From NCBI GenBank assembly GCA_021018815.1, contig JAITYX010000085.1:186001-250000 (forward strand): 64,000 nt of DNA. Reading direction: 5' to 3'. The notes beneath the pieces are model-generated. The model was given only the letters and a program-made list of their open reading frames with translations, did not search any database and was not told the DNA's origin. The stretch is from Talinum fruticosum. Its lineage: Eukaryota > Streptophyta > Magnoliopsida > Caryophyllales > Talinaceae. A program made the position numbers and the translations under genes. Positions 36,670 through 49,350 of this stretch are shown here, piece after piece; the stretch's first letter is position 1; every line of letters starts with the position of its first letter.

Positions 36670-37690
36670 TGGAGAAGTTAAGTCACCCTAGAGGGGGTGA
36701 ATAGGGTGATGGAAGATTTTGAGAAAATCAAACTCTTTTTGCACTGTAACTTATTAAGAAGCAAATTCAAACATCAAGTCGGAAAAGTGTGAACTCGGAT
36801 ATACATGGAAACCCTCCTGGGGCGAGAAAACCACGGATAGTGTCAATCCGGACACCAAGTCAAATCTACTAATTGAATCCTCAATTACAATGAATATGAC
36901 TACGCAGACTTGTTCCCAAACAAATCTATTACAATTTTCCCAGTGCTCAGCATTTACTTTATCCGATCGATCTAATACTTCCAAGATGAAGTTACCTTAT
37001 CAACTTGGGATCCTCCAATTTTTCCCAGGGTTAGAAGTTCCCTTATCTAACCTGGTACTTCCAAATTGAGGTAACCTTTACAGTTTGGGACAATTGAGTT
37101 GAAGTAACCTTTACAATTCAGTCGGAGAGAAAGAGTAGAAGAGTAGTAAGAATTGCAATACAGACTAACTCGAAAAAATACAACTCGAGAATATTAGAAT
37201 TACGAGTTTGGGAGTTGTATGCTAGAGAAGATGTTCAATATGGTCTCTCTTTTTCTTCCCTTCGTCGGTTGAAATCTTGTGCTAAGGCTTCTATAAATAG
37301 TATGCCTTAAAGAGATAGTCGTTGAGCCTCCAACGTCTTTCGTTGAAGCTGTTTGAGTCAACTTGCCATTGTAACGGATAGTCCGAGTCACTCAGTTTCG
37401 GACCACCTTGAAATAGCCGTTGTGCCTTGGTCCTACCTTCCAACAACTCTTTTTCCACCTTTTGTAAACTGGAAAAGCAGAACGAAAAGACCGCTAGACT
37501 CGTAAATGAAATATTACCCAAAACGATAATGAGACAAGGTCGTCGGTAAGTTCCGAGCTTTTCTAGAAATTCCAGCTTTTTGTCCGGCGGTGCTTTAATG
37601 GTCGAAGCCTTTTGTTTTTGCTTTTTCTTCAGATAATTGACATTAGAAAAACTTGCAAAAACATTAAGCACAATGGTTCCCAAAGTATAA
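36670..37690. mobile_element. Retrotransposon-derived sequence, unassigned
   Basis: Contains AAGTCACCCTAGAGGGGG followed by TGAATAGGGTGA, a phrase I associate with LTR-retrotransposon sequence in many plants, then a GC-moderate non-coding kilobase. Minus-strand open frames (36754-36984, 37291-37683) have no recognised domain. Boundaries and lineage are unknown. Confidence 0.28.
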
Positions 37691-38842
37691 ATATACTTTG
37701 GTCTATAATTAGATAAAGATTAGTCTAAATAAAGCATTTAATGACTAATTACGTTAATCTATTAATCTGGAATATTTCAAGTTTAATATTCAATATACTT
37801 AGATTCTAGATATGCCAAAACTCATAAATAAATCATTCAATCTTAATGGGCACATGAGTTATATAGACATTTTACAATTACGCATGATTAAACAAATAAT
37901 AGCGTAGGAAAACTAAATGTCCGAGTCCGACTTAGTGGGTCGGAATCCGAGTTCCGAGTGGGTCAAAATATGAGTTCTCAGCGTGGGTCAATCGTACTCA
38001 GTCTATCATAACTAACTCGGATTCTACTTTCGAATCTCGGACTTAGTCGAAAAACTTGACATACTTGAGTATGAGTTCGATCAAGAATAAGTCATATTGA
38101 AATGATGAATTATAAAGCATATGACTTAGTTAAATGAATTTCTTTTAGGATGCTTCTTGTTTTATCCTAAATTTAGATGAATACATGAAATCAAAACACA
38201 TTCAAGGGGTTAGTCAGTCATACACGAGTCTTCATTTCTTAAATATTACGTATGTGTTATTTTAATTGACTTAAATAGTCATCGTTCTATTTTATTTATT
38301 TTGTAAATATTTGAAATAATATAAATTCAAATATAATATAAATTATTATATATGAACTTAATTTAGTTGTACACGTATTACGTGTGAATTAAAGCTAGTT
38401 AATATTAAAAGTAACATGGTTAAACTTAGTATACTAAACATACCTATAATACAACATTTATAATAAAAATCTTAGTATACTAACTCTTTAAAACCCTACC
38501 CTTTTTCTCTTAACCTCTATACTTCTTTCACATCCACATAGTGCATCTAACAAATCAAATTACATTAGTTTGAAAAAATTCTACTTGCATACATTAATTT
38601 TTAAAAAAGTCTACTTGCATACTAATTATTTGATTTTCTCTAAAATATAAACTTTACCCTTTGACAAAAGACAAAATCCACTACCTAAACAATAAATAAA
38701 AATGAAGATAAAATATGAAACAATTAAGAAAAAGATAACATTTTAAGTCCCATTCTCATTCCATATACGATCGATTCTTTAAGTAGGAAAGAGAGAGAGA
38801 AAGTTGTGTAATCCCGCATTCGTGAAACGAAATTGTAAGCTG

Positions 38843-39082
38843 ATGTTTGGGTTAAATCCAACAACTAAGAGGAGAGAGAAAGAGGAAAGTGAAGGAAAGA
38901 ATATGAAAAGTGGAAGGGTACGAGGAGGCGTGGGTTCGATTCTAGCAACGATCGATGAAGATGATGCGAGTGTAAAGGAGATTGTAAACCGCCCTGAAGC
39001 TGAGATCTACACCATGCTTAAAGAATGTAACATGGACCCTAATGAAGTCGTCAATCGCCTTCTCTCTCAAGGTTTTTCTTGA
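38843..39082 (+). pseudogene. Short ORF ending in a GBF-interacting protein 1 (GIP1) N-terminal-like segment
   Basis: The first ATG of the frame is at 38843 (79 codons; the longer frame upstream begins at TTG). The last third reads VKEIVNRPEAEIYTMLKEC then NMDPNEVVNRLLSQ, close to the conserved N-terminal helical domain of plant GIP1-like proteins. The expected next block (DPFHEVK...) does not follow. The frame ends GFS-stop across a donor-like CTCAAG/GTTTTT, and the next kilobase has no further GIP1 exons. The usual residues before the domain are replaced by unrelated GGVGSILATIDEDDAS. I infer a duplicated exon captured into a new context. It could still be a small expressed chimeric gene, since the frame is open and follows a GA-rich leader. 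Confidence 0.6.
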
Positions 39083-40249
39083 CCCCCTTCTCTCAAAAAT
39101 ATCTTCCCTCTCTCCGGCTCCCTCGTCTACCATCATTTATCTCTATCTCTCCGGCTCTCACTCTCCATCTTCCTCATCGACTCCGGTTACCTCTCGCTCT
39201 CCATCTACCTCTCGTTTTCTGATTCTCGCTCTTCCATCATTGGGTTATTTCTCTCCAACTCTCAGTCTCCATTTTCCTCTCAAGCTCGTACTTGCTCGTT
39301 GCTATCCCGCCCGCCTTTTCTCTCCGGTTCCCTCTCACGTTGCCATCACTCGGTCATGCCTTTGTTCTTTTCGCAGTGGCATGATATGCTAGATCGCTCC
39401 TCTGCCTCTCTCTCCATCGTTCTGAATTATTGATTTGTGATTCAGCCTCTCTCTGGACCTTGAGTACCCCGAATCGTGCCTTTGCCTCTCATTGGAACCT
39501 TCATTCTCCTTCCTCTAAGTTTCTATCTATCTTTGTCTCTTGATTATGTGGGATTTTACTTTTGTAAATTGTGAGATTGGATTGAGTTAAAAACAATGAA
39601 CAATTTAAATTAGGGGAGGAGGGAAGAGAGAGAGGACCTGTATGTTGCAAACAAGGTGTGTGGAGGAGGTGGGATTTTCTAGTCGGAGAGCGGATCGACA
39701 GAGTGAAAGTGTGAGGCTTTCTTATTGTTCCTCGGTGGTCCATCTTGAACAAAAATAAAATGGTGGGGGGGACCTAAATTCAAATTTGATAATTAGAGAG
39801 ATCGGAGAGAGTGATCGGAAGATTGAAACTTTAGCGATTCGACGCTATTACGGTTTGTGGTAATTTTTTAATTTGATATTGGAGCTTGGTGGCTGCCGCA
39901 AATTTCATCTTGAATTTTGTGATCCAATGCAAATTTGTTATTGGAGCTTTCTCATTGGAGTTTAGAGAGAGATAGATCAAAGAGGGTAAGGGAGGGGGTT
40001 GGAAGAAATGAAGTAGTGAGGGTGAAGGACATAGTTTAGTGATTGTGGAAACTAATTTATGGAAACCGACGTGAGAAAGGGGGTGAGAGACAATGAAATA
40101 ACCGCATAAACAAAAATAAAGATACTTTTATCCTTTTAATTTAAGCTAAAGAAGGGTAAATATGAAAAAATAAAATTTATACATCACTTTAACCCTCTTT
40201 TCTTTATATATAACATAGATTGGTATGGGTTTAGGAGTTATTATTAATA
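39083..40249. other. CT-rich then mixed sequence downstream of the GIP1-like ORF
   Basis: About 400 bases of CT-rich sequence with recurring CTCTCCGGCTCC-like and CTCTCCATC words, giving Ser/Pro-rich chance frames (39042-39392). This is followed by GA-rich sequence (39600-40080). No gene recognised. Confidence 0.45.
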
Positions 40250-40665
40250 ATTAGGTTGGGACGGTGTTAAAAAAGAATGTCCTATTACCACCGCTAATCA
40301 TAAAAAATAAATGTTTTTGTCATATAAATTTTAAATATATTAATAAAAATGTAATCAAGTCGATAATAAATAAAAATATTTTCATAACCAAAGTTGGTAC
40401 AAATATAAATGTATTTTATATATCACATAATATTGAAAAGAAAAATAAATATGCAATATTAATGTTTAAATATATAATAAAATTGAGTTATGGGTATAAA
40501 TGAAATTTTATCAAACAATTTTGTTGGAAGTAACTAACTTTACTAAGCACCTTTTTAATAAACAACTAATACAAATAGTTAATACAAACGAGTTAACAAC
40601 TAATAACTAATACAAACAACTAACGGTTAGCGACTAACAGCTGGTTGCCTAACGGCGTCGACGTC
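40250..40665. mobile_element. Right-half fragment of the 41.1 kb MITE family
   Basis: GAGTTATGGGTATAAATGAAA, CTAATACAAATAGTTAATAC and CTAACGGTTAGCGACTAAC match the right half of 41051-41814. The left half is missing and the terminal TTGCCTAACGGCG is a diverged end. Confidence 0.5.
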
Positions 40666-41050
40666 TCCCTGTGAAACACTCCATTTGTAAGATTGACTAG
40701 AGATCGAGGATTACAAATCATATGGTACATTTTGAGAGAGAAAATCTAGTATGTTTGAAAATGGGAGGAAACTATAAAAATAAGCGGTAAGTTTTAGAAA
40801 TCTCTTAAAAATACTATTTATAAAAACTCAGTTCTATTCAACCCTTTTTGGCGTTTATTAGATTGAAATAAACCGTATTTTAAGGGAATTGGACAATTAT
40901 ATCCTATACTATAAGATTGACCATTTGTGTAATGTATTTTAAGGGTATTTATTATTTCTAAACCATACCAATGTTATGTGCCATATTTAGTTTAAAATTA
41001 TCCAAAAATACGTAATTTTGGTTTAGAGGTAATAAATATCCTAAAATATA

Positions 41051-41814
41051 GGGGATGTTTGCTAAAGAACTTTTTGCCCCCAAAAATTCTCTTTAGTCTG
41101 TTTGACTTGGTCAAAAAGCTAATTGTACTTGTTTGGTAACAGTTTTTGAAATAGCTTTTTGACCCAAAAATCTCTTTTACAAAAAGCTCATTGAAATAGA
41201 TTTTTGGAAGAGCTTATTACAATTAATACTTGAAGTTACTATATTACCCTTCACATTTTGGTGAAATTATGCTAATTGCCATTGAAACTAAACTTATTAT
41301 GTGAGTTTTTTTAGTTCATATTTTTTCACTTTTGGAACAATAGTAGAGGATGATTATCAATATTTAAGTTAATATTTTTTATTTTAATATTTTTTTATTT
41401 TGATCAATAATTTAGTCTACCATAATAAATAAATAGATTTGTTACATAAACTTTAAAAGGATATACATAATTAAAATTGTATAAAAGGTATAAATGTAAT
41501 TTTATATATGATATAATTCTTAATTAATTTGGACAAGAAATATGAATATGGAATAAAAAAAATTATTATGTATAAAATAGTTAATGAAATTGAGTTATGG
41601 GTATAAATGAAATTTCACTAAACAGCTTTGTTAGAAACAACTAATTTTATCAAACACCTCTTCCTCAAACAGACTAATGGAAACAACTAAGTCAAACAGC
41701 TAATACAAACGACTAATAACTAACATCTAATACAAACAGCTAACAACTAACGGTTAAGAGATAATACAAACAGCTAACAGCTAACAACTAACGAGATGAT
41801 TGCCAAATAGGGTC
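41051..41814. mobile_element. Complete MITE-like element with 3-bp flanking repeat
   Basis: The left end GGGGATGTTTGCTAAAG and the right end TTGCCAAATAGGGTC are imperfect inverted repeats (the right end inverted is GACCCTATTTGGCAA). ATA flanks both sides (41048-41050 and 41815-41817). Inside the right end, CTAATACAAACAGCTAACAAC words repeat. No coding capacity at 764 bp. The same termini and the same flanking ATA recur at 53170-54018. The short TIR and 3-bp duplication would suit a PIF/Harbinger-type non-autonomous element, but ATA differs from the usual TTA/TAA. Confidence 0.65.
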
Positions 41815-44315
41815 ATAGTGCATAAATGTTAGTTTTATATTAACTTAATTAGTGCGGACCGTCGTTGTGCACGAGCAATGTAGTATACCTTGATGAACTA
41901 TGAATTAATGAAGTAAATAATAATTAAAAGTACTTAAAATAATGAAAGTAGTAACGTCATAAATATATATATGTTTGTTTGTAAAAAATACTTTCTTAAA
42001 ATGTTGGAAAATATAGGGAGTAAATATAAAGAGAGACATTAAGGTAAATGTCATAATGATAAGTTCATCGATGATGCAAGATGACGAATACTTCTCTTCC
42101 TCTTCTCTATCTGCTTGTACCTTTGGGGAACCACAATAAAGTTATATTTTAATGCAAATAATGTTAGAATATGAATATTATGTGTGTATATTGTGTAACT
42201 TGTGTATGTGAAATTGGCGTTTTGTAAGTGATAAACCTATTTATCCCAATCAATAGAAGTAACAAGAGTGATAGGTTCTTCTAATTCTTGATGGCATGGT
42301 GGCTCAATAAGAAATACTCATAGTTTATCTAAGTAATCATCTATAATAGCGTATAGTAAAAGCTCACTATATGGCTGTAGGAAAACATGTTAATGTGGAA
42401 ATATTATTATTAATTTATACAATAAATGTTGTGGAATGTAATGGATAGTACAATACATGTGATGCATATCTATCGTACTTGTATGGAGAAGAATTTGAGC
42501 ATCCTCGTAGAGAACAGTAAATGCTCTATAATATGTATGATGTTTTAAAAGAATCCTCAAGAAATACCTACATAATTTGAATAAGATAGTGAATAATAAT
42601 GTTATCATCCATTAGAAAATGTGTAATGAGAAATACTTATCAATATCAAAAATTCGAGTATAACAAACCTTTTTGAGTGGGATGTATTGGAGCTCGACAC
42701 GTACAATAAGGTTACATTTAGTGCCCATACATAAGTATGGACACTTTTATTTGCAATTAATGCAAGCGTCATAAACCACGGGGTAATTATCGTTGACATA
42801 TGTAAAAATCCAAAAATATTTCACCTATATATATAGAAAACTTATAATATCACAATGAATAATATAGAAGGAAGTATGAAATTTATATAAAACCAAGAGG
42901 TGTGCTTTACATTTGGCCTTGGTCCGTACTTGCCCAACATAATCCTTGCAGCAATGAACAACTTCTCCATATGTACAATCCATAAGGTTCTCTTACGTAT
43001 GAAATCAAAGTGATCTTTCATACCTTCGAGCACCAAAATACCTAATACATGCAACAAAATTATTAGGTGTGTTCAAATATATGTAACTTGTATTAAGTAT
43101 GAAAATTAAATCTAATGTTATAGGTACTATTCTTTTAAGATGCGTGCTACTTCATTTTTAGGATTAATGGCCAATCTACTAATTGTTAAAGTAAACACCG
43201 ATATCCCTAAAATAAAAAAAAATATGTAGAAAATACACATTATAAATCTCTACCATCATAATGACCAAAATCGAACAATTTTACAAATAGAATATACTTT
43301 ATTTGGATGGTGGAAGTATCATTATAATCCCTAACATATACTATACAAGCAAGAAGTACAATTTTATTGTACAAATAATGGCGAAGATGAGTTCATTCCA
43401 CTTCTATAAAATCTTCCCACAAAGTTAACTTCAAAGGATGCATCTTGTACACATAGATTATATATAAGAATGTTAGGTAATAAAGATGCATTGATAAGTA
43501 AGTTTAAATTTTTTTAGCATAATGATAATACATACTGTATATAATAAGTAGTACTCCGTGCTTCGTAGTTCTCTTATTTCTTGTCCTTTTCAAAGGGGAT
43601 ACATAAATCACCATTTCAATGATATCTGCATAAAAAAAGTAAATATATTAAGTGTATTTTGGAAAATAATATATGCATAAATACCGTAAGAAATGTGAAT
43701 TTATAAACTATATTTACCTAGGATATTAGCCTACGATTGCGGACGTGGTGCGACATTAATGAATGAAACAAAAGGTGGTAGGTGTTGGTAAAGAATTTCA
43801 TCACAATCAATAATGATATCAAGAAGTCTCATTCTAGGCGTAAAAATCGGTTTCAATTGATTCGTGACCACTTTCTTCTCTTTGTCCGATGCAATCATGA
43901 ATCGACAGCCCAAAGATGTGATAAACCTTTCCAGTTATCAGAACTTTCATCCATCTACTAATTTTGTCATCATTTCTTATGATGTCGAATATCTCATTAT
44001 ATTATAAAATAAAGTATTACATAACTATTTAGTATACATGTACATATTGGTGAAATTATGACAAGTTCTTTAACGATAATACTCGATAGTCCATGAATAT
44101 CACTTTTCAAGTCATTCGTGCTGCTTATGTGTGAACACACATGCATCGGATTAAGAGGACGGTCAAAGTCACGGACATGTTGCAAGGGTTGATTGCACAT
44201 GTCGGTATATAACTACACTCTAAACTTGTCATCTCTATAATACAAGTAAATGAAAGTTAGCAGGTAAGATTGTAATATATTCAACACATGGTAATTGATA
44301 AAATAAAAATAATCC
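41815..44315. other. AT-rich stretch adjoining the Helitron remnant
   Basis: Short minus-strand frames such as 43731-43913 and 42842-43057 look like old coding debris but match no motif I know. This may be the 3' part of the Helitron; I could not locate a CTRR end with its preceding hairpin. Confidence 0.4.
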
Positions 44316-47300
44316 CTAAATATATAACACATTACTACAATAAGAACGTAATAATATTTTCAGGAAAAGGACTAACCAAACATCGGGAATGTCATTAAAG
44401 ATCTCTCGATATATAACATTCTTGGTCATATTATTCAACACATCCATTTTGTTGCAAATAGGAAATTTTAGTCTTAAAGGGGAAGTCACACGAGAGATTG
44501 CAGCATATAGTTGTCCGTGGGAGAAAACATGTTTGGGAAGATAATCGCCCACATATTGCAATGTTCAACCTTGACTTTTATTGATCGTCATTGCAAGGCG
44601 AGCTTTAGAGGGAATTGTCTCCTCTTCAATGCGAATAACGAATCCTTAGCCTACCGAGACAAAATTTGTAACTTACTATAGTAACTCGAATGTCTAATAT
44701 GTTGACTGTCAAGATTTTTCTTGGATCACCCTATTTCCAAGCTTTTGAATAATCAAGTAGGTGTCATTACATAATCCAATTGATGGTTCAAGATTTCTCA
44801 AGAGAACCACGGGAGCACCAACTTTCAACTCAATTTCATGATTCGGAAAGTTTGAAAAGTTTATCCCATATAACGGCTACTGGTGGAGTAATGTCGTCAA
44901 TCATGTTATCATTGTGACTCGGTAGAAATGTATCGGACTCAAATATATATATATGGTTATCACCAGGAAGCTTTGACAGAATTTTGGAATTAATTTCACC
45001 GACATTAATGTTCAAAGATGCCAATATACAATGGTCCTGAGAGGTAGGAATCGTCTTTGTATCTCGTTGAGCAAATTTGGGTATATAAATTTTGTCAAAT
45101 TTATAAGACCATTATTGTCATTATTGATGAGGAATTCTGTAGGAATCTCTATCTAGTCCGGCTCACTTGCCCCCAAAAATGAATATCCTTAAATAGAATC
45201 ATTTCCAACATTTAAAGTCCATTCCGCAAAATTTCGCATCCGCGCGTGATCATCATAACTTAAATTTGAATGCATGAGTCGCATTTTGATCTTTAGAAGT
45301 TGGATATTGCAAAGAGACAAAAATGTAGTTCTTGATATTGAAGATGCAATAATATCTGCTCTATTCCCCTTGGTTACGGATGGAAGAACTTGCCTAAAGT
45401 CACCTCCAAAATCACCACTTTCTCCCCAAATGCTTGGTTCGGATTACAAATATCCGTAAGGAGCGTTTAAGTGTTTTTAATGTGTAGCAATGAGTCATTA
45501 GAGCCTTATACCATATGATAAGGGACGTTCCTTAACTAATTGTGCTAATTCAAATTGCTTGGAAATTGAGCAAATAGACATCTCTTTGCATCAATTGAGA
45601 TCTTAAACATTGAATGAGTTATTTTCCCAAAAGGTAACAACACTATAGCTATTCCGGATGATGTCACCGACAACACTATCAAACCTTTTGACCTAAAATA
45701 TGTTACGATAACTTTCCAAAGATATGTTTTTCCAGTCCCTCCACTATTATAAATAAAAAAATAACCTTCGTTGTCATCTTCATCCGAATGAATTACAAAT
45801 TGGAATATACGCAACTAATATGAATTTAATGTCGGAAGTAACATGTGAAAATTTTCTCCTTCTTTTTCTTGATCATAATGTAACTTTTCTCTTATGAGTT
45901 TGTTCCCAAGCTATCGCACCATATCAGGTAAAGCTAAAGGTATAGGAGGGTAATCTTTTAGTGATTAATTGTTCTTATTCAAAACTAACTTAATTTCACA
46001 AAATCCCAAATTTTTTCCGTTGTTCTACACTTATCTCTAAAGAAGGGTTTCTGTTTTTCTTTGTAACCTTCTATGTAAATTATTAGTGAGATCTTCTTTG
46101 TGTTGTTCTCATAATTGTTGAGCATTTGACACATTCGAAAACATAAGTATTGAACAAAACATACTCCTCAATTCTGCCCTTGTTATCCATGTTGATGCTT
46201 CTATTAGTGCTTTGTGCCATTCATTAGTGTCATCTAACAACCCCCATACTAAGTAAGCTTCCTTAAAAGTTGAATATAAGACTCAGTCAGTTGTTCTTAA
46301 GTTCTCATATGGCGTGGCTCCTTTAACAATATGCAACAACATTCGTAAATAATATCTTTCTCCCATATTTTGGATGAACATGTGACAATCGCCTAATACA
46401 TACTTTTTGCTTTCTCTTAGTCCTTGTGGGATTTATTCCTAACATAGTAAGATGGGAATGTCGCAAATGTGTAATGTCTTCCTTCGAGCATCTTTAATAT
46501 TCATAGTAAAACACGCGAGTCAACATAGTGACTCTCTCCCCTTACCGTATCAACAACTCTATGAAGTGAATCATTGGCATTGAATAATTCAAGGTAAGGA
46601 TAATGTTGTGTAATGTCAAATTCAAATATTTTCCAAATAGCATTCACAAGTGACACATAACGATAATCTAAGTACTTGTTTAGTCTTATTAACTAATTTG
46701 TAACTATGAGAACTTATATCATCTTCCGCACTTTGTATATTATCTTCAATAATAATGGTTGCTCGATCAGGTCCCTTGTGCATGTACTTGTGAAGGTGTT
46801 TAGTTATTTTCCTTTGTGCACAACGTTCGACATTAATAATGCGCATCATATTTGACACGGAGATCATGATTATACGGTAATACCCATCTATTATTAACAC
46901 TCTTACCCGGGATAGTTACATTTCTACCATCATCTCTACGTCCGTATTTGACAAAACCATTTTCTTGTATTATCATAAAAGAGCTTAGGATAATGCTTTG
47001 AGCAAGTGCCACTACCCGTGCAGGAAGCATATGAGGTGTTGATAACACATGTACCATGTATCATGTCTTGTGACAGTTTCAAATGCAAGAGGATCATTAT
47101 CCATATCGGGGAGCTCTGCACATATAATACGAGTTTATGTCTTCAACACATGTTGGTTTTTCCTTATTTGTAATGGTTAATAGTATATGGGCATGTGGTA
47201 ATCCCCGCTTCCGGAATTCAATACGTGCATATCTCGCGAAGGAATACGCATGCATCGAAGTTATTCGAATAACCATTATCAAAGTAAGGATAATATCATA

Positions 47301-48800
47301 CTTTATTAAATTATCAGCTAATGTAAGGAGATCAATCATACCTGCAATAACTTTTCCAAATATATTCCTCTCCTTGAATTCCTAGTTTAGCTCTTTTAAC
47401 CTTAAACGGAAGACTCTAGCAACAATGTCCGGTCTATTACTTTCATGTTGAGTCCGGTTGTCGTGACAAAGCTTCTTGAATTTTAGGCCAATTCGAATTG
47501 CACGTGAAGGTCACAAAGAAATCAGGGCAACCCATTTGATTACAGATGACCATCACATCCAAAAAATGTTGTCTCATATAACGTGGTCCCTATAAATGTT
47601 GCAGGTAATATTAACCTCTTCCCAACTGCAAAACTATCATTTTCCGTAATAGTAACAACATCTTGCAAGTCATATAATTCTTCCTTGAGTGTACTTTGGC
47701 GGTCTTTAATATATCTTAACCTCCAAGCCTCAATTACACTATAACAATCAACAATAAATTATAGGAACAATCTACAACATCGAAGTAGAATCTTCCCTTC
47801 ATTGGCTCTACAAAGAAATGTAAAAAACTCTCCTATCGTCACCATTGCCCAACTACTTCTTGATCCTTCAACACATAGAATATTGGATGTCTAAAGTGGA
47901 TATTGAAGAGGCATATATGATGGAGAAGTTTTATATATTTGCTTGTAAATTTCTGTCTACTTCACGGACAATATGGTCTCAAATTTGTTACGCTTCATGT
48001 TCACCGCGACTATGAGAGTCGCTAATTCATCTATCGTGGGCATTCCGTATTGTCATCCAGGGCGTGTTCTAATTATCCAAATGCTGAAATTAACAACATT
48101 GTCTACTTGAAAGACATGTCGTGCATTTCCGAAAACCCGCACGTAAGGATTCACAACATCAAGCATACTTTATAAGGACTCTAAAGTAGTATGATTAACT
48201 CCGCGTATAGTTTGTTCGTCATTTAAATCCCTACACTAATTTTGAACTTCATTATGGGTGTCATAGATGTATAGTTGTGCACATTTGGGCCATTGTTCTT
48301 GTCCATGAAGTAATGAGCCAATATGATGGTAATTTTGCCTACTTATTACGAAAGAGTAAGGACCCCGCCCATCCATTACGGATCAATCGATAGATCCACC
48401 TATTGATGTGAATGATAATATGGATTTATACATCCTTATATTATTAAGAAAATTTTATTGATTCAACAATGTGTTTAGTAGTAGAGGGCACTTGGGTAAT
48501 GCTATCAACATAACATGCCCACCTTGACAACATAGCATGAACCGAGGTTGGGAGATATCGCCTTTGGCGACTCTTTCCTCTAGCCACATGGTTGCTTTAC
48601 ATTAACTACAAGAAACCAAAGTTCCAGTGAAATCCCAACAATGCAAGAACCTTCCGACCGGTGAATTGTACGTGTAATTACTAACTCGAATTGCTCTTGA
48701 TTGTGCTTGATGGTGTTCGTGTAAGAAGTTGTGATTACTGCTCGATCGGGATGTAGTCGGTTAAATCACCTCATTCTTACATTATATCCAGCAAGTCTTG
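44316..48800 (-). pseudogene. Helitron Rep/helicase remnant (minus strand, multiple frameshifts)
   Basis: In minus-strand order: near 48600 ATMWLEERVAKGDISQPRF then LCCQGGHVMLIALP (N-terminal Helitron region); near 47600-47450 GxPRYMRQHF, a Phe-Phe...CNSNWPKI stretch (Helitron_like_N); 47339-47097 FRKRGLPHAHILL, the HUH Rep motif with P-H-A-H; 46900-46622 KHLHKYMHKGPDRA. The PIF1-like helicase follows: 45814-45545 with Walker A NSGGTGKTYLWK; near 45450-45350 GGDFRQVLPSVTKG; near 44800 HEIELKVGAPVVLLRNLEPS; 44561-44316 YLPKHVFSHGQLYAAISRV. This is the full domain order of an autonomous plant Helitron transposase, which moves by rolling-circle replication. Frames change repeatedly and stops interrupt, so it is inactive. 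Element termini were not identified. Confidence 0.9.
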
Positions 48801-48956
48801 TTCGAAAGCTATTTCTAATGCTATTGGCACTTCTTGATGGAGCTTCCATAATTACGTTTGAAAAAATATATATTTCCACGATAATTTAGACTATAATTTT
48901 TGTCGTTCGAGTCAAGTAGAAATTAGTATTATTTTAAAGTTTTAAATATACTATAT

Positions 48957-49350
48957 TTCATATTTTTAGTTTTAGGAAGGAGATATGTGGTTCAAAATTA
49001 ATTGTCCTATATTATTTTTAATTTTTTATACTATGTAAAAATATGATACTAAGCTGAAGCACACATATTATTGTATGCATCGATTATGCATTAATATTTC
49101 ATATGTTTTAGTTTAGAAAGGACATGTGTGGTTCAAAATTAATTGTATTTATTATTTTTAATTTTTTATAATATGTAAAAATATGAATGAGTTTAAGCAC
49201 ATATTATTGTATTCATTAATTATGTTATAATTTTTTATATTTTTATAGTTCTAGTAAGGAGATGTATGGTTCAATTTTTTTCTAGATCAAATATGTGGTT
49301 CAAAATTGAACGCACACATTAATTTTAAATTTGTTATAGTGGCTTAAAAG
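48957..49350. repeat. Degenerate tandem repeat (~135 bp units)
   Basis: Three units share TATGTGGTTCAAAATTAATTG, TATTATTTTTAATTTTTTATA, TATGTAAAAATATGA and CACATATTATTGTATTCAT. The third is partial and rearranged. AT-rich, non-coding, next to the Helitron 5' end. Confidence 0.75.

Noticed and set aside
38804..38842. Upstream extension of the GIP1-like frame
   Set aside because: It begins at TTG rather than ATG; the first ATG is at 38843.
42390..43913. Several minus-strand ORFs as possible Helitron-associated RPA genes
   Set aside because: No OB-fold or zinc motif could be recognised in any of them.
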